DNA from: Pterois miles
Taxonomy: Eukaryota; Chordata; Actinopteri; Perciformes; Scorpaenidae
Assembly: GCA_947000775.1 (NCBI GenBank)
Contig: CAMQGK010000008.1
Coordinates: 4,234,001-4,298,000 of the forward strand
Length of the DNA stretch: 64,000 nucleotides
Reading direction: 5' to 3'
Part shown: in pieces, positions 11,745 through 23,882 of the stretch
How the letters are laid out: the number at the start of each line of letters is the position of its first letter
Numbering within the stretch: position 1 is the first letter of the stretch
The notes under the pieces: model-generated
What the model saw: only the letters and a program-made list of their open reading frames with translations
The model's database searches: none
What the model was told of the DNA's origin: nothing
Made by a program: the position numbers and the translations under genes

Positions 11745-12300
11745 ACCTCCGCCAAGGAGGTTATGTTATTGCCAGCGTTTACCTGTTTGTTTTTTGTGTT
11801 CAAGATACCTCAAAAACTTATGGGCGGATATTGATGAAATTTTCAGGGTGTGTCGAAAATGTGATTTAATTTTGGGGGTGATCCGGAAAAAATCCTGGAT
11901 TCTGGATCACTTTGAAATTTTCGTTAACATTGGGGTAAACGGGACCCAAAAAATTGTTTCTCAATATCTCTGGTAATTGTTGCCCAAAGCTCATGAAATT
12001 TGACTCAGGGATTTACAATGTGTACTTCTATCAAATTCCAAAGGCTGATCCAGATCTGATCCAGATGGTGGATTTTATAGCAATTTATATAAAACAAATG
12101 GGGGGTACTCCTTTGGCCTACTGTGCATTTAATATTAGAGGTAGAGATTTCTAACAAGCAGCATTGTGTAGCTGAGACAATTCCACATCTGAAGTATGTC
12201 AACGAATTTGATCTAGCTTTAATACTTGAGGAGACAGATCCAGAAGAAACCGCCAGGGGGGAAACTATGGTACTCTGCGCTCTCCGAGTGCTTTTCTAGT
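11745..12300 (+). repeat. 'CCTCCGCCAAGGAGG' dispersed repeat
   Basis: Starts 'acctccgccaaggaggttat' and ends 'ctgcgctctccgagtgcttt'. I remember this sequence with both termini as a widespread dispersed repeat in teleosts and other aquatic animals. A small palindrome, cctccgccaaggagg, sits at its start. Partly open frames run through it (11794-11976, 11954-12154), but they are short and overlap in different frames, so I do not call a gene. Confidence 0.6.
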
Positions 12301-12377
12301 CTTATTATTGTTTTTCATTTATTGTCATTTAAATAAAAGGTCTTTAACAAATAATACGTAAATAATAAAAAGGTGAC

Positions 12378-12940
12378 AATAACTTATTTGGGGAGGCATG
12401 GCCTGCGAATGCCTGTTTATTTACAAAGTTAAGTGGTTAGGTTTCGGCAACAAAAGCACTTAGTTAGGCTTAGGAAAAGATTGCGGTTTTGGCTAAAATA
12501 ATTACAGAAGTTACATAAAGCTCTGGTAAAATAAGTCAACGTTATTAGGGCTGTCCCGAATAGCATTTTTGGGGCTTCGAAGCTTCAGTGAGAAATATTT
12601 ACATGTGTACACACATGCACCTCTACACACAAGAAACGGCCATATCTGTCTGAGAATAACTAATAATAATTAATGTTGAATAATAATGAATAATATTGTG
12701 GGGGGCTATTTTGGGATTTACCATTACATTTTATTTATGTGTATAAAAAACAAAAAGGCAAAGTATTTGAATGCTGATTTGGAAGTTTATTACCAAAGCA
12801 ACGGTCAAAGCTTAAAGCATTTGGGTCAGCCCTATTTGTTTCACCCGGGACACAAACAGCAGTCTCCTGGGTGAACATCCGACCTCCACTCCCAACTGCC
12901 CAACACAGATTTCCTCACTCTTTATACTACGTTGGTTGAT
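12378..12940. repeat. 'ggttaggttt..ggcaacaaaa' repeat, copy B1, interrupted
   Basis: Contains 'ggttaggtttcggcaacaaa' and 'cttaggaaaagattgcggtt', then after a 289-bp interruption 'cagcagtctcctgggtga' and 'ctctttatacta'. The same blocks occur in the same order at 24045-24510, 44940-45180 and 55085-55575. The interruption at 12546-12834 is a separate short element. No coding potential. Confidence 0.7.
12546..12834. mobile_element. Short hAT-like MITE nested in repeat B1
   Basis: The 289-bp insert starts 'tagggctgtcccgaa' and ends in the inverse of 'tagggctgacccaaa' (13 of 15 matches). It splits the B1 repeat between the blocks matching 'caacgtt' and 'gtttcac', so it is younger than that repeat copy. 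No clean 8-bp duplication is visible. It has no coding frame. Confidence 0.65.
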
Positions 12941-14554
12941 CTGACCGTCATAATGACACGGATGGGTTTACATTCGAGTCAGCTGAAAGCTCGAGGTGTC
13001 CCATACAGACGTTAAAGGGTGTCCTGGTGCGTCTGCATAGGACGTCAAGGGGAACTGACAAGTGGTGGTATTTGACAAGTTTGGAGTGATAGGAGGATGA
13101 GTTCAGATGAAAGAACAATTAAAACTTGATTTATGTTTTGTTTCTGGTTCACAACCTCTGCTTCTTCTTCTACTCTGTTAACTGGCGGATTACAGCCACA
13201 CTTAAGACATATCCTATACCACCAACTTCTTTTATTCACTCCAGACTAGGTGATGGAAAATACGCCAAATTCGCATTTCTTTTATACATTTCAAAAATTT
13301 GATTAAAATTCACTTGACAACTGAATGGAAAATGGCTTGCGGAGGCTAAGCTAGGTGCTAAATGTCACAACTTTGGCCACCCTTTGCTGTTGAGTTTCCA
13401 CGACTCTCGGCAAGAGTGAGATTTTATTGAAAGCTCCAAGCCACTAACAGACCTTGAGGTGAGATATTTAGTTTTTGGTCAACTGCTGTATCCAAGCTCA
13501 AGAGTGAACTCTGAAGCTTGCCATTTTGTTGTTGGCCCATTGGCTTTGAAACAAAAGGAGGAGGAATAATTCTTTAGATTCTATAGTTTTGATGCTTCAG
13601 TGTGGGTGGCAAACTTTTCTAGAGTGATCGGTGGAGAGACAGAAAAGTGTTGGCACCTTTGGGATGTGGCCTAACATTCCCCACACTCCTCCACACTGCC
13701 CATTATAAAGCTTACATTGGAGAACAGCAAGGGAAGTGGCTCTAGAGATTCAAGTGAAAGCCCACCAGGTGGAAGAATAAAAATGTTGGCCACGGTAACA
13801 CACTTTTTCGCTAAATAATCACCTCTTACATAAAATGTTTTTACACCATACGCTAATTGATTAAAATCCAGCTCACTGAATCGAACTGCATTCCTCAGCT
13901 TCGAGCATGCCAATTTCCATAAGTGCACACAGGATCAGATTTTTAAATTCTGTCTGCCAAACACTGAAGAGAGCAGATTTGCCTCTTTCATCATCTGCTG
14001 AATACTTTCTCTTATGAATGTATAAATACTAAACGGTATAATGGTAGCCCCGGCTGTAATTGATGCACACAGATCTACAAAAATTAACGTTCTTTAATCC
14101 GCCTGTCATCTCTGCATGCTTGGAAACAAAAGAGATCATGGAGGGGGATTTAAATGCATTATAATTTTAATTCTAATCACATCAGTAAAGCCAGAGCCTT
14201 TTATTCCTAAAATCATTCCTGTTGCTATTTTAAAAGACCTCATATCACATGGCGAGAGCCTCTTTCTGATGTTGAGCAAGTACTGTATGCATGCATTGTG
14301 GATAAACAGGTGCTAGGTGTGAAGGTTTGAGATTAATATGAGTCTGGAAAAGTACAGTTGATAATCTTTGCAATGGAAATGGGTGATTCTAGAAGCCGCT
14401 GTGAACTGAAACATTAATCTCAGATAATCTATTGATCAATCTTGATGATCACATTAATCCTGGCAAATCACTGTCACTGATAGAGCCAAATAATGGATTA
14501 CTACCCGCAGAGATGAATACATGCCAATATGAGTTTTATTGTACTGTAAAGGGT
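12941..14554. other. Intergenic DNA, no gene recognised
   Basis: No recognisable domain, tandem repeat or paired terminal repeat. Short frames at 13671-13928 (minus) and 14116-14316 (plus) look like chance. Confidence 0.5.
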
Positions 14555-15300
14555 TTTTTTTATAAAGAGAACCTTTTATGCTGTTGTGCTTTTCCCTTTC
14601 CTTTAGTGTGTTATAAAGTTTGCAAAGCCAACGCCAAAGGAACACTGCTCCTGAACTGCCTGAAACACCTCGCTTGAAGTCCCGCCTTTTCCTCCGCACC
14701 ATGGTGATGTCACCACGTAACACATTTCCATAATACCCGCCTAGCGGCTAGCTTGGCACAGCCTCAAACAAAGCTAGTTATTTCTAACCATTGTTGATTA
14801 AAAACAAAGACAGATTCAGCAACTGCATGGCTTATTTCTCACCTTAAATGTTTTCAGTAACATTGGTGACTTATTTTTGGAATATATGATAAAAAAAAAA
14901 TGTCCATGCTGGTTGCAGTTTGAGAGCTGGGAACAGCAGCCCAGGAGTAAAAGCATTCATCCAATCAGGTGCCTAGCTACTGGCACCTAATGGCAGCCCA
15001 TCAAGTGTCCAATGCTGGGAAGCAACGCAATCCCTCGCTTCCATTAGAGTGGAGCTGGAATGCAGTCTGAAGAGTTTGGTTTGGTTGACCAATCACAACA
15101 GTGGGCCAGCTGACCAATCAGAGTAGGGTGGGATTTTAGGGGAGGCAGAGCAGGAGCTCAAACAGAGCGTTTCAGACAGAGGGTGAAAAGAGGTGCTGCA
15201 GCACAGTATGAGAAAGTATGAGAAAAATAAAGCATTTATCGAACATCAAAGCATGAAAAAAACAAATTTCCAAGTATGCACCTGGTAATAAGCAAAATAG
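14555..15300 (+). repeat. Teleost repeat family D, copy 1 (longer form)
   Basis: Shares 'ctttcctttagtgtgttata', 'catggtgatgtcacc', 'gcctagcggctag' and 'ttggttgaccaatcacaaca' with the copy at 52795-53285, which lies in the opposite orientation. Copy 1 has about 263 bp (14781-15043) that copy 2 lacks. The second half of the family is also seen as a fragment at 46205-46425. It carries no transposase or reverse transcriptase and encodes no clear protein. Confidence 0.75.
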
Positions 15301-16769
15301 GTCTTCTTTACAGAAGGATATATCAGCATAGACAGGAGCCCAACAATAAATAATCTATAATAATAATTTTCTGTAAATAATTTGTGTTATTAGGAGATAA
15401 ATCACCACACCATGATCAGCCAAGTTTGTATTTAAAAAGCATGGTTTTGCATTTTTCATGTTTGAGCCAGCATGAATGGCACAAACAGCTTGTCGACTAA
15501 GCAGATTCTCTGAATATGAATGCCGAATAAATATTCAACCGTTCCAGAATTTAATTTCGCACCAGATCCCGGCACTTTGTTGTTGACAGCTGTGTCTTTC
15601 AGCGAAAACATACCAGCAATAATAACAGCGAATATGAACACTGCTGCAGCAATTATTATCCGTCAGTTTGCAGTCTTGAACGCAACCAGGACTTATCTCC
15701 TAATTAGTTGTAATAACAATAACTAGTTTCAGTGTTGACTCGCATGCATCTGCTTTGTGGTACCTGGAGTGGATGCATGAAACATGCCTGTTTGAAGGGG
15801 AGAGGGCATACTATTTTTTATTTTACCGGCAATCTTAGGCTGCATTCTGGTTTGGGGTGTTATTCATTGAAAATCAATATTTTCCATTTCTGAGGATGCA
15901 GAATGAATTATTGCTGAGATGAGCATTGTGAAGAGATTGAAGGCTTAGTCTGAGGCATCACTCATCTGAAGACTTTCACAAGGACATTTACTTTGTCTCC
16001 CTTGGAGTTAACTCGCTGAACACGGATCTCACCGCTGTCAGGGCACATATCACCCTCCGTCCTGAAGACTATACAGGATCTCACAAGCTGCACTGATATT
16101 CAAATAAATGTTGCTCGAATTCGTCTGGTCTTTTGATATTAATATTCTGTCTGTGGCTAGTCCTCAGGGTTGGGGTTATCAGATTTTCTAAAGTTCCTAT
16201 GTTAGGCTGGTTAGGAAAAACTGCCATTTTTAATGAATGTGTCCAAAGAATGCCAACCGTGTAATTTGACAATGACCTCAAATCCTTTCCAGAAATGATG
16301 AGCTAAGCACAGACACACTCTAATTAACGAGCCACTCACAATAGAGACGAACAAATTATGGAGCCACTTTGAAATGTCAAGATAACCAATTATCAAATGA
16401 AAATGGCCATTAGGTGGTTCCTTCTGGCCACAGGTGATGAAGCCACCTGAAATAATGGGAAAAGCACAGGCAGAATGGGGTTTTTAGACATGGTCGTAGG
16501 AGAATTATTAGATTAACTATAAATGTAAGACGCCTTGGGGGCCAAATTTCAGCAGATAGATTTCTCAAGTGTCCATGCCATGACATGAATGATGATTGGC
16601 TTCTTAAGTGATGGATGTACTAAAAGTGTAATGACATTTGTAATGGCGGCAAAGTGAAACATTATTCTGTTCATGTTTGGCATATAATACGGTCAAGAGT
16701 AAGTGGACAAAATTTGTGTACCTGTAGGGGATGGTCATGCATGTATTGTGCCGTAAAACACTTTTTTAT
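15301..16769. other. Intergenic DNA, no gene recognised
   Basis: Mostly AT-rich, unique-looking sequence. No domain, tandem array or terminal repeat was recognised. Confidence 0.5.
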
Positions 16770-16930
16770 TTAAAGGTGCAGTATGTAGAATTTGGTGGCA
16801 TCGAGTGGTGGGTTTGCAAATCAGTTGAAACTTCTGGTGTGTCCCAAGCATGGAAGAGAAGTGTTAGACGGTAATGAAAACATAAGGAAAGCATGCTTAT
16901 TGATATTATATTACATTTATACCAATAGAT
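16770..16930 (+). repeat. 'aaaggtgcagt' repeat fragment (family E, copy 1)
   Basis: Begins 'ttaaaggtgcagtatgtag' followed by a 'ggcatc..gtgg..gttgcaaa' block that matches the start of the copy at 25991-26282. Only the left part is recognisable. Confidence 0.6.
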
Positions 16931-17880
16931 CACCCTAAATAGAACACAGAGAGCCTTTTAAATTGTTTAAAAGTACAAGTGTTTTGCTCATTATTAGATA
17001 TGTATTGTATATATTGTTTTTGCTGTTGATGTCCAGATTGATAATGTACTCCTTCCATCCATCCATCCATCTGAAGGGTTGTAAGATGATGAAGTTAGGA
17101 AAGAATAAATAAAAAAAATCTTTCTGCTCCATTGAATGATATTTTTGTAGGGGCACATTTAACGTTGTTTTTTTCTGCTAAAGAACTGTGCAGTTTTACA
17201 TCTTTAGGTCTCCAAAAAAACAAAAAAAAGTGGAGGTAGATGTGCTCACAGCTGACAGGAGTGAGGTCCATAATAAATATTTGATGTCTTTTCTTATTTT
17301 TGTTTGAGTTTGGTGTGGAATGGCCTACACAGAGCTCTAACCTCAACCCCATCCGACGCCTTTGGAGGAAAGACAAGCCGTGGCCAACGTGGCTGCCTCT
17401 TGCAGTTGCTCACATTCTGGACACATCACTTCACTTGATAGTAGATTAGCCACTTGTAATAATAATAAAAGTACTGATATCAGTATGAGTGATTTCAGCC
17501 CTGGTCTTAAAGCCTTTCCAGAAGAGCGGAGGCTGTTAGAGCAGTATATTATTAATGTAGTACAATTACACAGGTAAAATGTTAGTCCACATACTTTTGG
17601 CCATCAAGACAATCTAAAAAAAAAAAAAATCAAATTCTGGTTAATCTAAAACATTCAAATGTTCCTGTTTAATTAATCCTAAATGGTTTATTCAATTCAC
17701 TTTGGATTTGTTGCAGCTACACATCATAATGACTTCTGACAGTAGGCACCAAGACCTGCACTGTTGTACAGACAGGACCCAGGAGATAGACATCATGTTT
17801 CAGTGAAGAATGGACTTCTGAGTGACTGGCAGATACCTCACCGAGACAGAGAGCTCTGGCGGGGTGAGGGAAAGAGATAG
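16931..17880. other. Intergenic DNA, no gene recognised
   Basis: A short CCAT/ATCC run lies at 17053-17071 and a poly-A run near 17618-17629. No gene or repeat of known family was recognised. Confidence 0.45.
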
Positions 17881-17882
17881 AT

Positions 17883-17886
<4 letters not shown>

Positions 17887-17917
<31 letters not shown>

Positions 17918-17932
17918 GAGAGAGGAGGAGAG
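17887..17932. repeat. (GA)n microsatellite
   Basis: GA dinucleotide run with few interruptions. On the other strand it produces an artificial serine/leucine-rich stretch inside a 238-codon open frame (17717-18433 minus). Confidence 0.95.
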
Positions 17933-19114
17933 TATTTTTCTCGGAGCAAAGGCAGCATTCAATGAGAGCTCCACTGGAGAGGATGAGATGCCCTTTTCTG
18001 TGTGCGATGAAGGATGGACAGAAGGGGGCGGGGGGGGAGGAAGAGAGAACGACGGAGCGCGAGAGAAAAAAACAATGAGGAAGAGGGGGAACTTTTCAGT
18101 CTGAATTTTCCATTCAAAGACGTTTTGACAGGGCAGAGCCCACTCTGTGGTGGGGAGTGGAGCCATTTTGAAGTCTCCTACCAGCAGCTTGAGGGAAGCG
18201 GGGAGCCAGAATAGATATATCTCGGGGCTGCCTTGGCTTTTTTTTTTTTTCTTTCTACCACCACACTTTCTTTCCTGTTTTTGACAGCCAGCTCCGAATT
18301 GCCGAGCAGGTGTCTTCTTATTTTCTGCCGAAACAGTGGGACAGTGCACACAGACACTCCAGCACTGTTCATAAACAGATAAACACACCGGCAGACCAGA
18401 CAGACAGGCAAACACACACACTCGCACATGCATATAAACATAGCAGTCAAGAAGTAACTATGCATTGGAAATGACTACCCTTCACACGTAATGTTTTCCA
18501 CACTGATGTTGAGGGAGGGCGCGAGAGAGGGGGCAATCTGGGACTATCCATACTGACACAAGATGAGTGTCACAAAAAAGACGCTGTTTTCACTTTAATG
18601 CATGCAAATAACAGGCAGCCATTGACACGGGGGCAAGATTTAGTATGCTCTTGCGATTCTTAGGTCACAGGAAAAGGAGGGGTAATTCATCCTTATTATT
18701 CCCGCAACAGATCCTAATAATGCGGCTAGTGTTGCATGCTCTGGCTGGAGGGCGGGTAGGGGGTGAGGAATTAGCAGGGTTATTGTGCCAAACTTCCCTT
18801 TTAAGTGTCAGATTTCCAAGGCTCTTTCTCTGCGACGAGAGCCGAGCTCATTGAGGATCGGAGGGTGACGGGGAGGAGCGCAGTGTGTTTACACTGGAAT
18901 TATCACAATACAAGTTGCCTCGGACCACATTTGCTCCGAATCAATCCATTCATGGCGGACACAGCGACCATCATCCTGTTGAAAGTAGGGCCTCTGAATG
19001 ACTGCTTTGAGAGGTCCCCTTTTGAAGATTGAGGGGCTTTTGAAAAGCATCGTGTCCCTTGTGTCACTGGTTTCAGTGATTAAGTTGTGGCTGGGTGACT
19101 GACTGGCTGGGTGC
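17933..19114. other. Intergenic DNA, purine-rich then mixed, no gene recognised
   Basis: Purine-rich sequence at 17990-18110 is followed by moderately GC-rich sequence to about 19030. Long frames on the minus strand are low-complexity and lack homology that I recognise. Regulatory function cannot be judged without conservation data. Confidence 0.45.
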
Positions 19115-19136
19115 GGGGGGGGGGGGGGGGGGGGGG
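19115..19136. repeat. Poly-G run (22)
   Basis: Twenty-two consecutive G on the plus strand, able in principle to form a G-quadruplex. Its length may also be affected by sequencing error. Confidence 0.9.
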
Positions 19137-19849
19137 TTGACTAGTGCCTACAATGTATATGCCCCTTGTACTGATGGGGGTGATATGGGGTCAGTACTTG
19201 GATGTGTATGGTTCTTTTGAAACCTGTCAGTTACAAGACTGAAATTAATAAAAGATAAAGAAAAAAAATGTCTGAATTAAACTATGAAAAAAATAAAACA
19301 ATATAATAATAAAAAGTATATTAAAATGGCTGCATAAATTCATCATGCACAGCTGTAACTTGTAAGTACATTTAGTGTATTTAGCCCAGTATGGACCAGA
19401 TACCTGTCACCTGATTCAACTGTTATCAGATCATTAAATGAGCCTTATCAGTCATTTTAAGCCTCATAGATGTGGCTCAGTAGGGGCCTGCTACACCTAC
19501 TATGTTGTAAAAGTGAAATTGAACTGAATGAAACGCTATGTTTTGTGTAGGTTTAGGCAAAAAAAGCCCTACAACTTCTTCAGGTTTAGGCAATGAAAGC
19601 TTGTTAAGTTTAAAGGAAATTATGTGTTTTGGCTTAAAATAACTACATTTGAAAAGTGAAAGTGAAACTTAAAGACAACTGCACATTGCTGGTTTCACGC
19701 TGTCTATTACTATTGTCAAATTGTTACTGTATCCTGCATGAACAATTTGACCTATACCTCAGTTATTGTTTCTAAAAAAGTATATATATATATATGAACA
19801 TACAGTATAGTATACTGTATATCCATTTTATTACCCAACTACAGGGTTG
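19137..19849. other. Intergenic DNA with a decayed 'gtttaggcaa' repeat segment
   Basis: At 19545-19660 the blocks 'gtaggtttaggcaa' and 'ggcttaaaataactac' resemble a diverged piece of the B family (12378-12940). A short TA run lies at 19780-19793. No gene is seen. Confidence 0.45.
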
Positions 19850-20215
19850 GTGGTTCAATAGAGTGCTACAGGGATGACGTAGTTTTATAGGCAAACCCAG
19901 AAGTTAGAATGACAAACCCAACAGGATTTTCCCACTGGGTTTTGGATTATTGGAGAAAATAAGCTCTGCGGCAAACAAATGTTTCTGGTACATGTTTTGT
20001 TCAATAACATAATCTTCACAAATGAACACCACCTTTATGAGTGGGATATTGATGTATTTTATATCTTAGAACAAAACGTTAAAATCTCTTTAGCTTGTGT
20101 TAACCACAGACCTTATTTCAGGCACAGAACAAAAAACCCATTCAAAAAACCCATTGACTTCCAGATTAGTGCCCTGGAAGTGCTAAAATGCTAGCTCATT
20201 TCCAGCTTTAGGACT
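19850..20215 (+). repeat. Dispersed teleost repeat (from memory)
   Basis: 'aacccagaagttagaatgac', 'agaaaataagctctg' and 'acccattgacttccag' occur in an order that I remember from common percomorph repeats. The open frame at 19979-20194 lies within it and is not considered a gene. No second copy is present in the window, so the call rests on memory alone. Confidence 0.45.
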
Positions 20216-21590
20216 CATTTATGTAGCGCTATATCTATCCCTTGCTCTTCTTATCCATATGACAAAGTGTGCTTTAGTAAGAAACCCTTAATTTCTCCCA
20301 GTGATTAGCCTGACATGCTAGCCCCACCACCATTGGTGTACATTTTCTTGGGCAAAAGCACTACATACATGCAGTTTTTGACACATTTCTCACCAAAAAC
20401 AACATCCAGATCCAGAGCACACCTATGGATATGCTAATAAATGGTGCAAACCAACAAGCTGTATCACTTATGGTGTCAAACCATGGTCAATATGACTCAG
20501 GAAACTCAGCAATAATCCCACTGGATTTTACTTTCACTGTTTTTTTTTTTAACTGTGTGAGAACGAGACGCTACTTGCCTTTCATATTCAAAGCATGGCG
20601 CCTATCCATTTTACCCCCTGTGACTACCTGAATGATCTGGGCGGTATTGAAACTTTCTGAACCAATTCTATAGTGTATTGTGATCTCTTCAACAGTTCTT
20701 GCAAAGCCCAGGGGGGAGAAGGCAGAACAAGGCGTCGGGAGGCCCAAAATAGCAACTCGCCAGAGGGAGTTGGAGAGAAAAAAGGCTTCCCGAGCTACAC
20801 CACCACAGTACTGGACGCTTCTTCTCTCGGCGCTGTTGAGTCACTCCTTGTTGATGTTTCTCTCTAGCTGTTCAAAGTGGAGAATGCTGTGACATATTAC
20901 CGCGAGGGCAGCACTACAAAGAGTCGCCTAAGAGTGGCCTGGCTGGCTGGCTGGCTGCCCGCCATTGGCTGACTTTTAACATATTGTTGACGGATGGTTG
21001 TATTTCTCTCCTGAAGGCGCGCAGTCAGATAATACACAGCAGCGAGCTCTGCACAAGCTCAACGAGGGACAGTGACTGACACATCCACACAGCATACATG
21101 GGAGAACCTACACATACTGTATGCATCGGAAGTGTGAATCAATGCTTGCACCCACACATGCGAAGATGCATACGGATGCACACAGGAAGGCAGGAAGGAA
21201 GATAAGGACACACACAGATGCTATGTTAAAGGTTAGGCTTATTCCGCTAACATTATGGGGTGTTGGCAGAATGTTGATAAGAGTGTGTGTGGTTTCTGTA
21301 CTAACAACACTCTGATAGGGGAGACTGTAGTTCACCAAGAGGCATCGTCCAAAGCTTTTTAACCACATCTCCGTGCCTCCATTTCATGCTCATAAATGCA
21401 CACTGGAAACAGAAATAGATCTATTATCTTCACTTTGCAAATAGCTACAAGAGTGAAGTGTTAATTACAGTGCAATAAAAAAACAGATGTGGAAGAACTC
21501 AACAGAACCCCTGGTTTGGTGTTAATGGAAATTAACTAATGTGTGCTTTGTTCTAAAAATGCATGCAGAATGGGCTGTGTCAACAAGGTA
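20216..21590. other. Intergenic DNA, no gene recognised
   Basis: Includes a short GGCT tandem at 20940-20957. Short frames lack known domains. Confidence 0.45.
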
Positions 21591-21749
21591 ATCCATCCAA
21601 TCCATCCATCCATCCATCCATCCATCCATCCATCCATCTTCAACCGCTTATCCCGTTCGGGGTCGCGGGGGGGCTGGAGCCGATCCCAGCTGGTATCGGG
21701 CGAAGTCGGGGTTCACCCTGGACAGGTCGCCAGTCCATCACAGGGCAAC
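21591..21749 (-). mobile_element. Retroelement 3' fragment with (ATCC)n tail
   Basis: An ATCC run (21591-21639) is followed by 'aaccgcttatcccgttcggg' and then 'caccctggacaggtcgccag', the same order as the larger copy at 46484-46850. Read on the minus strand the element ends in (GGAT)n, the usual 3' end of this fish retroelement. It is 5'-truncated, as target-primed insertions usually are. Confidence 0.75.
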
Positions 21750-21769
21750 AAGGTAATCCACAGATTGCA

Positions 21770-22390
21770 AAAACTTAACCTGACCATAACTATTCAAGGT
21801 CACAGCCCAACCTCAACTATTGAAGATCAATGCCTAACCTTAACAATTTGAAGTCAATGCCTAACCTTAACCATTCGGGGTCAATGCCTAACCTTAACCA
21901 TTCGGGGTCAATGCTTAACCTTAACCATTCAAGGTCAATGCCTAACCTTAACCATTCGGGGTCAATGCCTAACCTTAACCATTTGACGTCAATGCCTAAC
22001 CTTAAGCATTCGGGGTCAATGCCTAACCTTAACCATTCGGGGTCAATGCCTAACCTTAACCATTCGGGGTCAATGCCTAACCTTAACCATTCAGGGGTCA
22101 ATGCCTAACCTTAACCATTCAAGGTCAATGCCTAACCTTAACCATTCAAGGTCAATGCCTAACCTTAACCATTCGGGGTCAAAGCCTAACCTTAACCATT
22201 TGACGTCAATGCCTAACCTTAACTATTCAAGGTCAATGCCTAAACTTAACTATTCAAGGTCAATGCATAATCTTAACTATTCAAGAGCAATGTTGAGTCT
22301 TTATCAACTAAAGTTAATGCCTAACCGTAACCACTCCGGGTCAGTGCCTGTTCCTTAATCATTTTACGTCAATGCCTAACCTTAACCATC
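21770..22390. repeat. 27-bp minisatellite, about 23 units
   Basis: The unit is 'ccattcggggtcaatgcc' plus 'taaccttaa', 27 bp. Central units (about 21850-22200) are nearly identical, and units at both ends are more diverged. One unit near 22093 has a single extra G that shifts the plus-strand frame. Because 27 is divisible by three, frames stay open in both directions (an MPNLNHSGS-like repeat on plus, a WLRLGIDPE-like one on minus). I take these as by-products: no start context, splice sites or conserved flank supports translation. Confidence 0.95.
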
Positions 22391-23882
22391 TCATGAGAGT
22401 TTCAGAATTTGTGGGTTGCCTTCTAAACACAACCTGCAGAATGCAAAGTCATAATTAATTGTGTACATTCAACCCTGCGTCCCAAACACCTGGTAGCTCA
22501 GCACCAATGAAAATCACACACCGGTGTGATCCGTCAAGCACTCACTTCAAAGCAACAGTCTATTTATTGTGTTATTAACAGTCCAAGCAGCTCTCTCAAC
22601 AGAGAGGTAAAGGTGCTGAATTTCTTTGTAAATGTTTATGGATTGAAGAATAGAGTAATCCAGCTTTGATGGCATAACATTAATGTCTAGATGACATAAT
22701 TCACACCTAAAATTTTGAAAAATGAAAGTCCATTAAGGAGATTTATGCATCCTGAATCCATAATCCAGTAGCCGCCATGCTTAACTTTTTCCCAACTTTT
22801 GTGATGGGCTGAAAATAAAAACTAGATGGAGGACAAAAATGAGACATTTTCAGTCACAGGATTTTCATCTTACAGTTATACTTTTCTCACATTTCTCACA
22901 ACTGATTTTAACACTTTCAAAGCAATGGACTCTGATTTTTCTATACAGTCCAACTTCAATGGAAAATCTTGCCTCTCTTTTCAGATGAGATCACGATGGG
23001 AATCAGCATCATCTCATGTTATACCAATAGCGAAGTATGTTTATCATAAAATATGCTTTTATGCAGTTGTATCTATAATTTCTTGCTTGTTTCTGTACAA
23101 TGTGCATAATCTCTGTTTTCATTGTGGAAATACTTGAACACACAGCATTTCAAAGTCACATTCAATTTTTATGTTGTATCATCTGAAATCTCTTCAGAAA
23201 ATAGACAAAAATATCTGATGGCTTGCTGGAAAATTGCTAACATTGTGGTAACCCCCCGTCACAGCTGAATGCCAATTAGCAGGATTTTTCTGTCACAAAG
23301 GAGGACTTTGCAGTCATGTGGTTTGAATGTGAGTTTTCAAAGCAACACGAGACATGTGAAAGAGATCAACATTGGCCAAATCACCTGCATTCAAATTTCA
23401 AGAGCAGCATCAGTCATAAAAGAAGAAGAAAACTGTTTCTTCTCTTCCTCACAGTGGAAGCCACACCTCTTGTCTTATCCATTCACATGTTTTACTTAAG
23501 AGGCAACTACCTCCCAGTTAGACCAATCCAGTCAAGGTGAGCTAATATTACCCTGATCTGAAGCCAGTCTCTAACCAACATCCTTTATTAATCCACTTAG
23601 CTGCACCTGCAGCCATCCAGCTACTGATGCCAACATCCAACCACCAGCTCCTCCATCATCGCCAGCATCAAGATTCCACGCAGAGCCATAATGACGGCGG
23701 CCGAGCTAGATCTCATCTCCAAGTTCATCCCTATAATCAGGCCCTCATCGGCAGTCACTATATAAAGAAATAAGTCACTCTTTTCACAGCCGTATGACCA
23801 ACCTTTGTGTTTTGTGTGTAGCATTGCACACCATGATGACTTATTGACAGGTGAGCAGAATAAAAAACATATATGTCCTTTA
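22391..23882. other. Intergenic DNA, no gene recognised
   Basis: AT-rich. Frames at 22826-23137 and 23269-23540 (plus) have no domain that I know. No tandem or terminal repeats were seen. Confidence 0.45.

Noticed and set aside
17717..18433. 238-codon open frame on the minus strand
   Set aside because: Its middle is the complement of the (GA)n microsatellite and a purine-rich tract; composition is Ser/Leu/Pro low complexity, with no domain and no exon signals.
21817..22358. Repetitive peptides (MPNLNHSGS / WLRLGIDPE) as a novel repeat protein
   Set aside because: They follow from a 27-bp minisatellite with no stop in its unit. A single-base insertion near 22093 breaks the plus frame without sign of selection, and there is no gene context.
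21830..22390. CRISPR-like array
   Set aside because: Units are directly abutting 27-mers without unique spacers, in an animal genome; this is a minisatellite.
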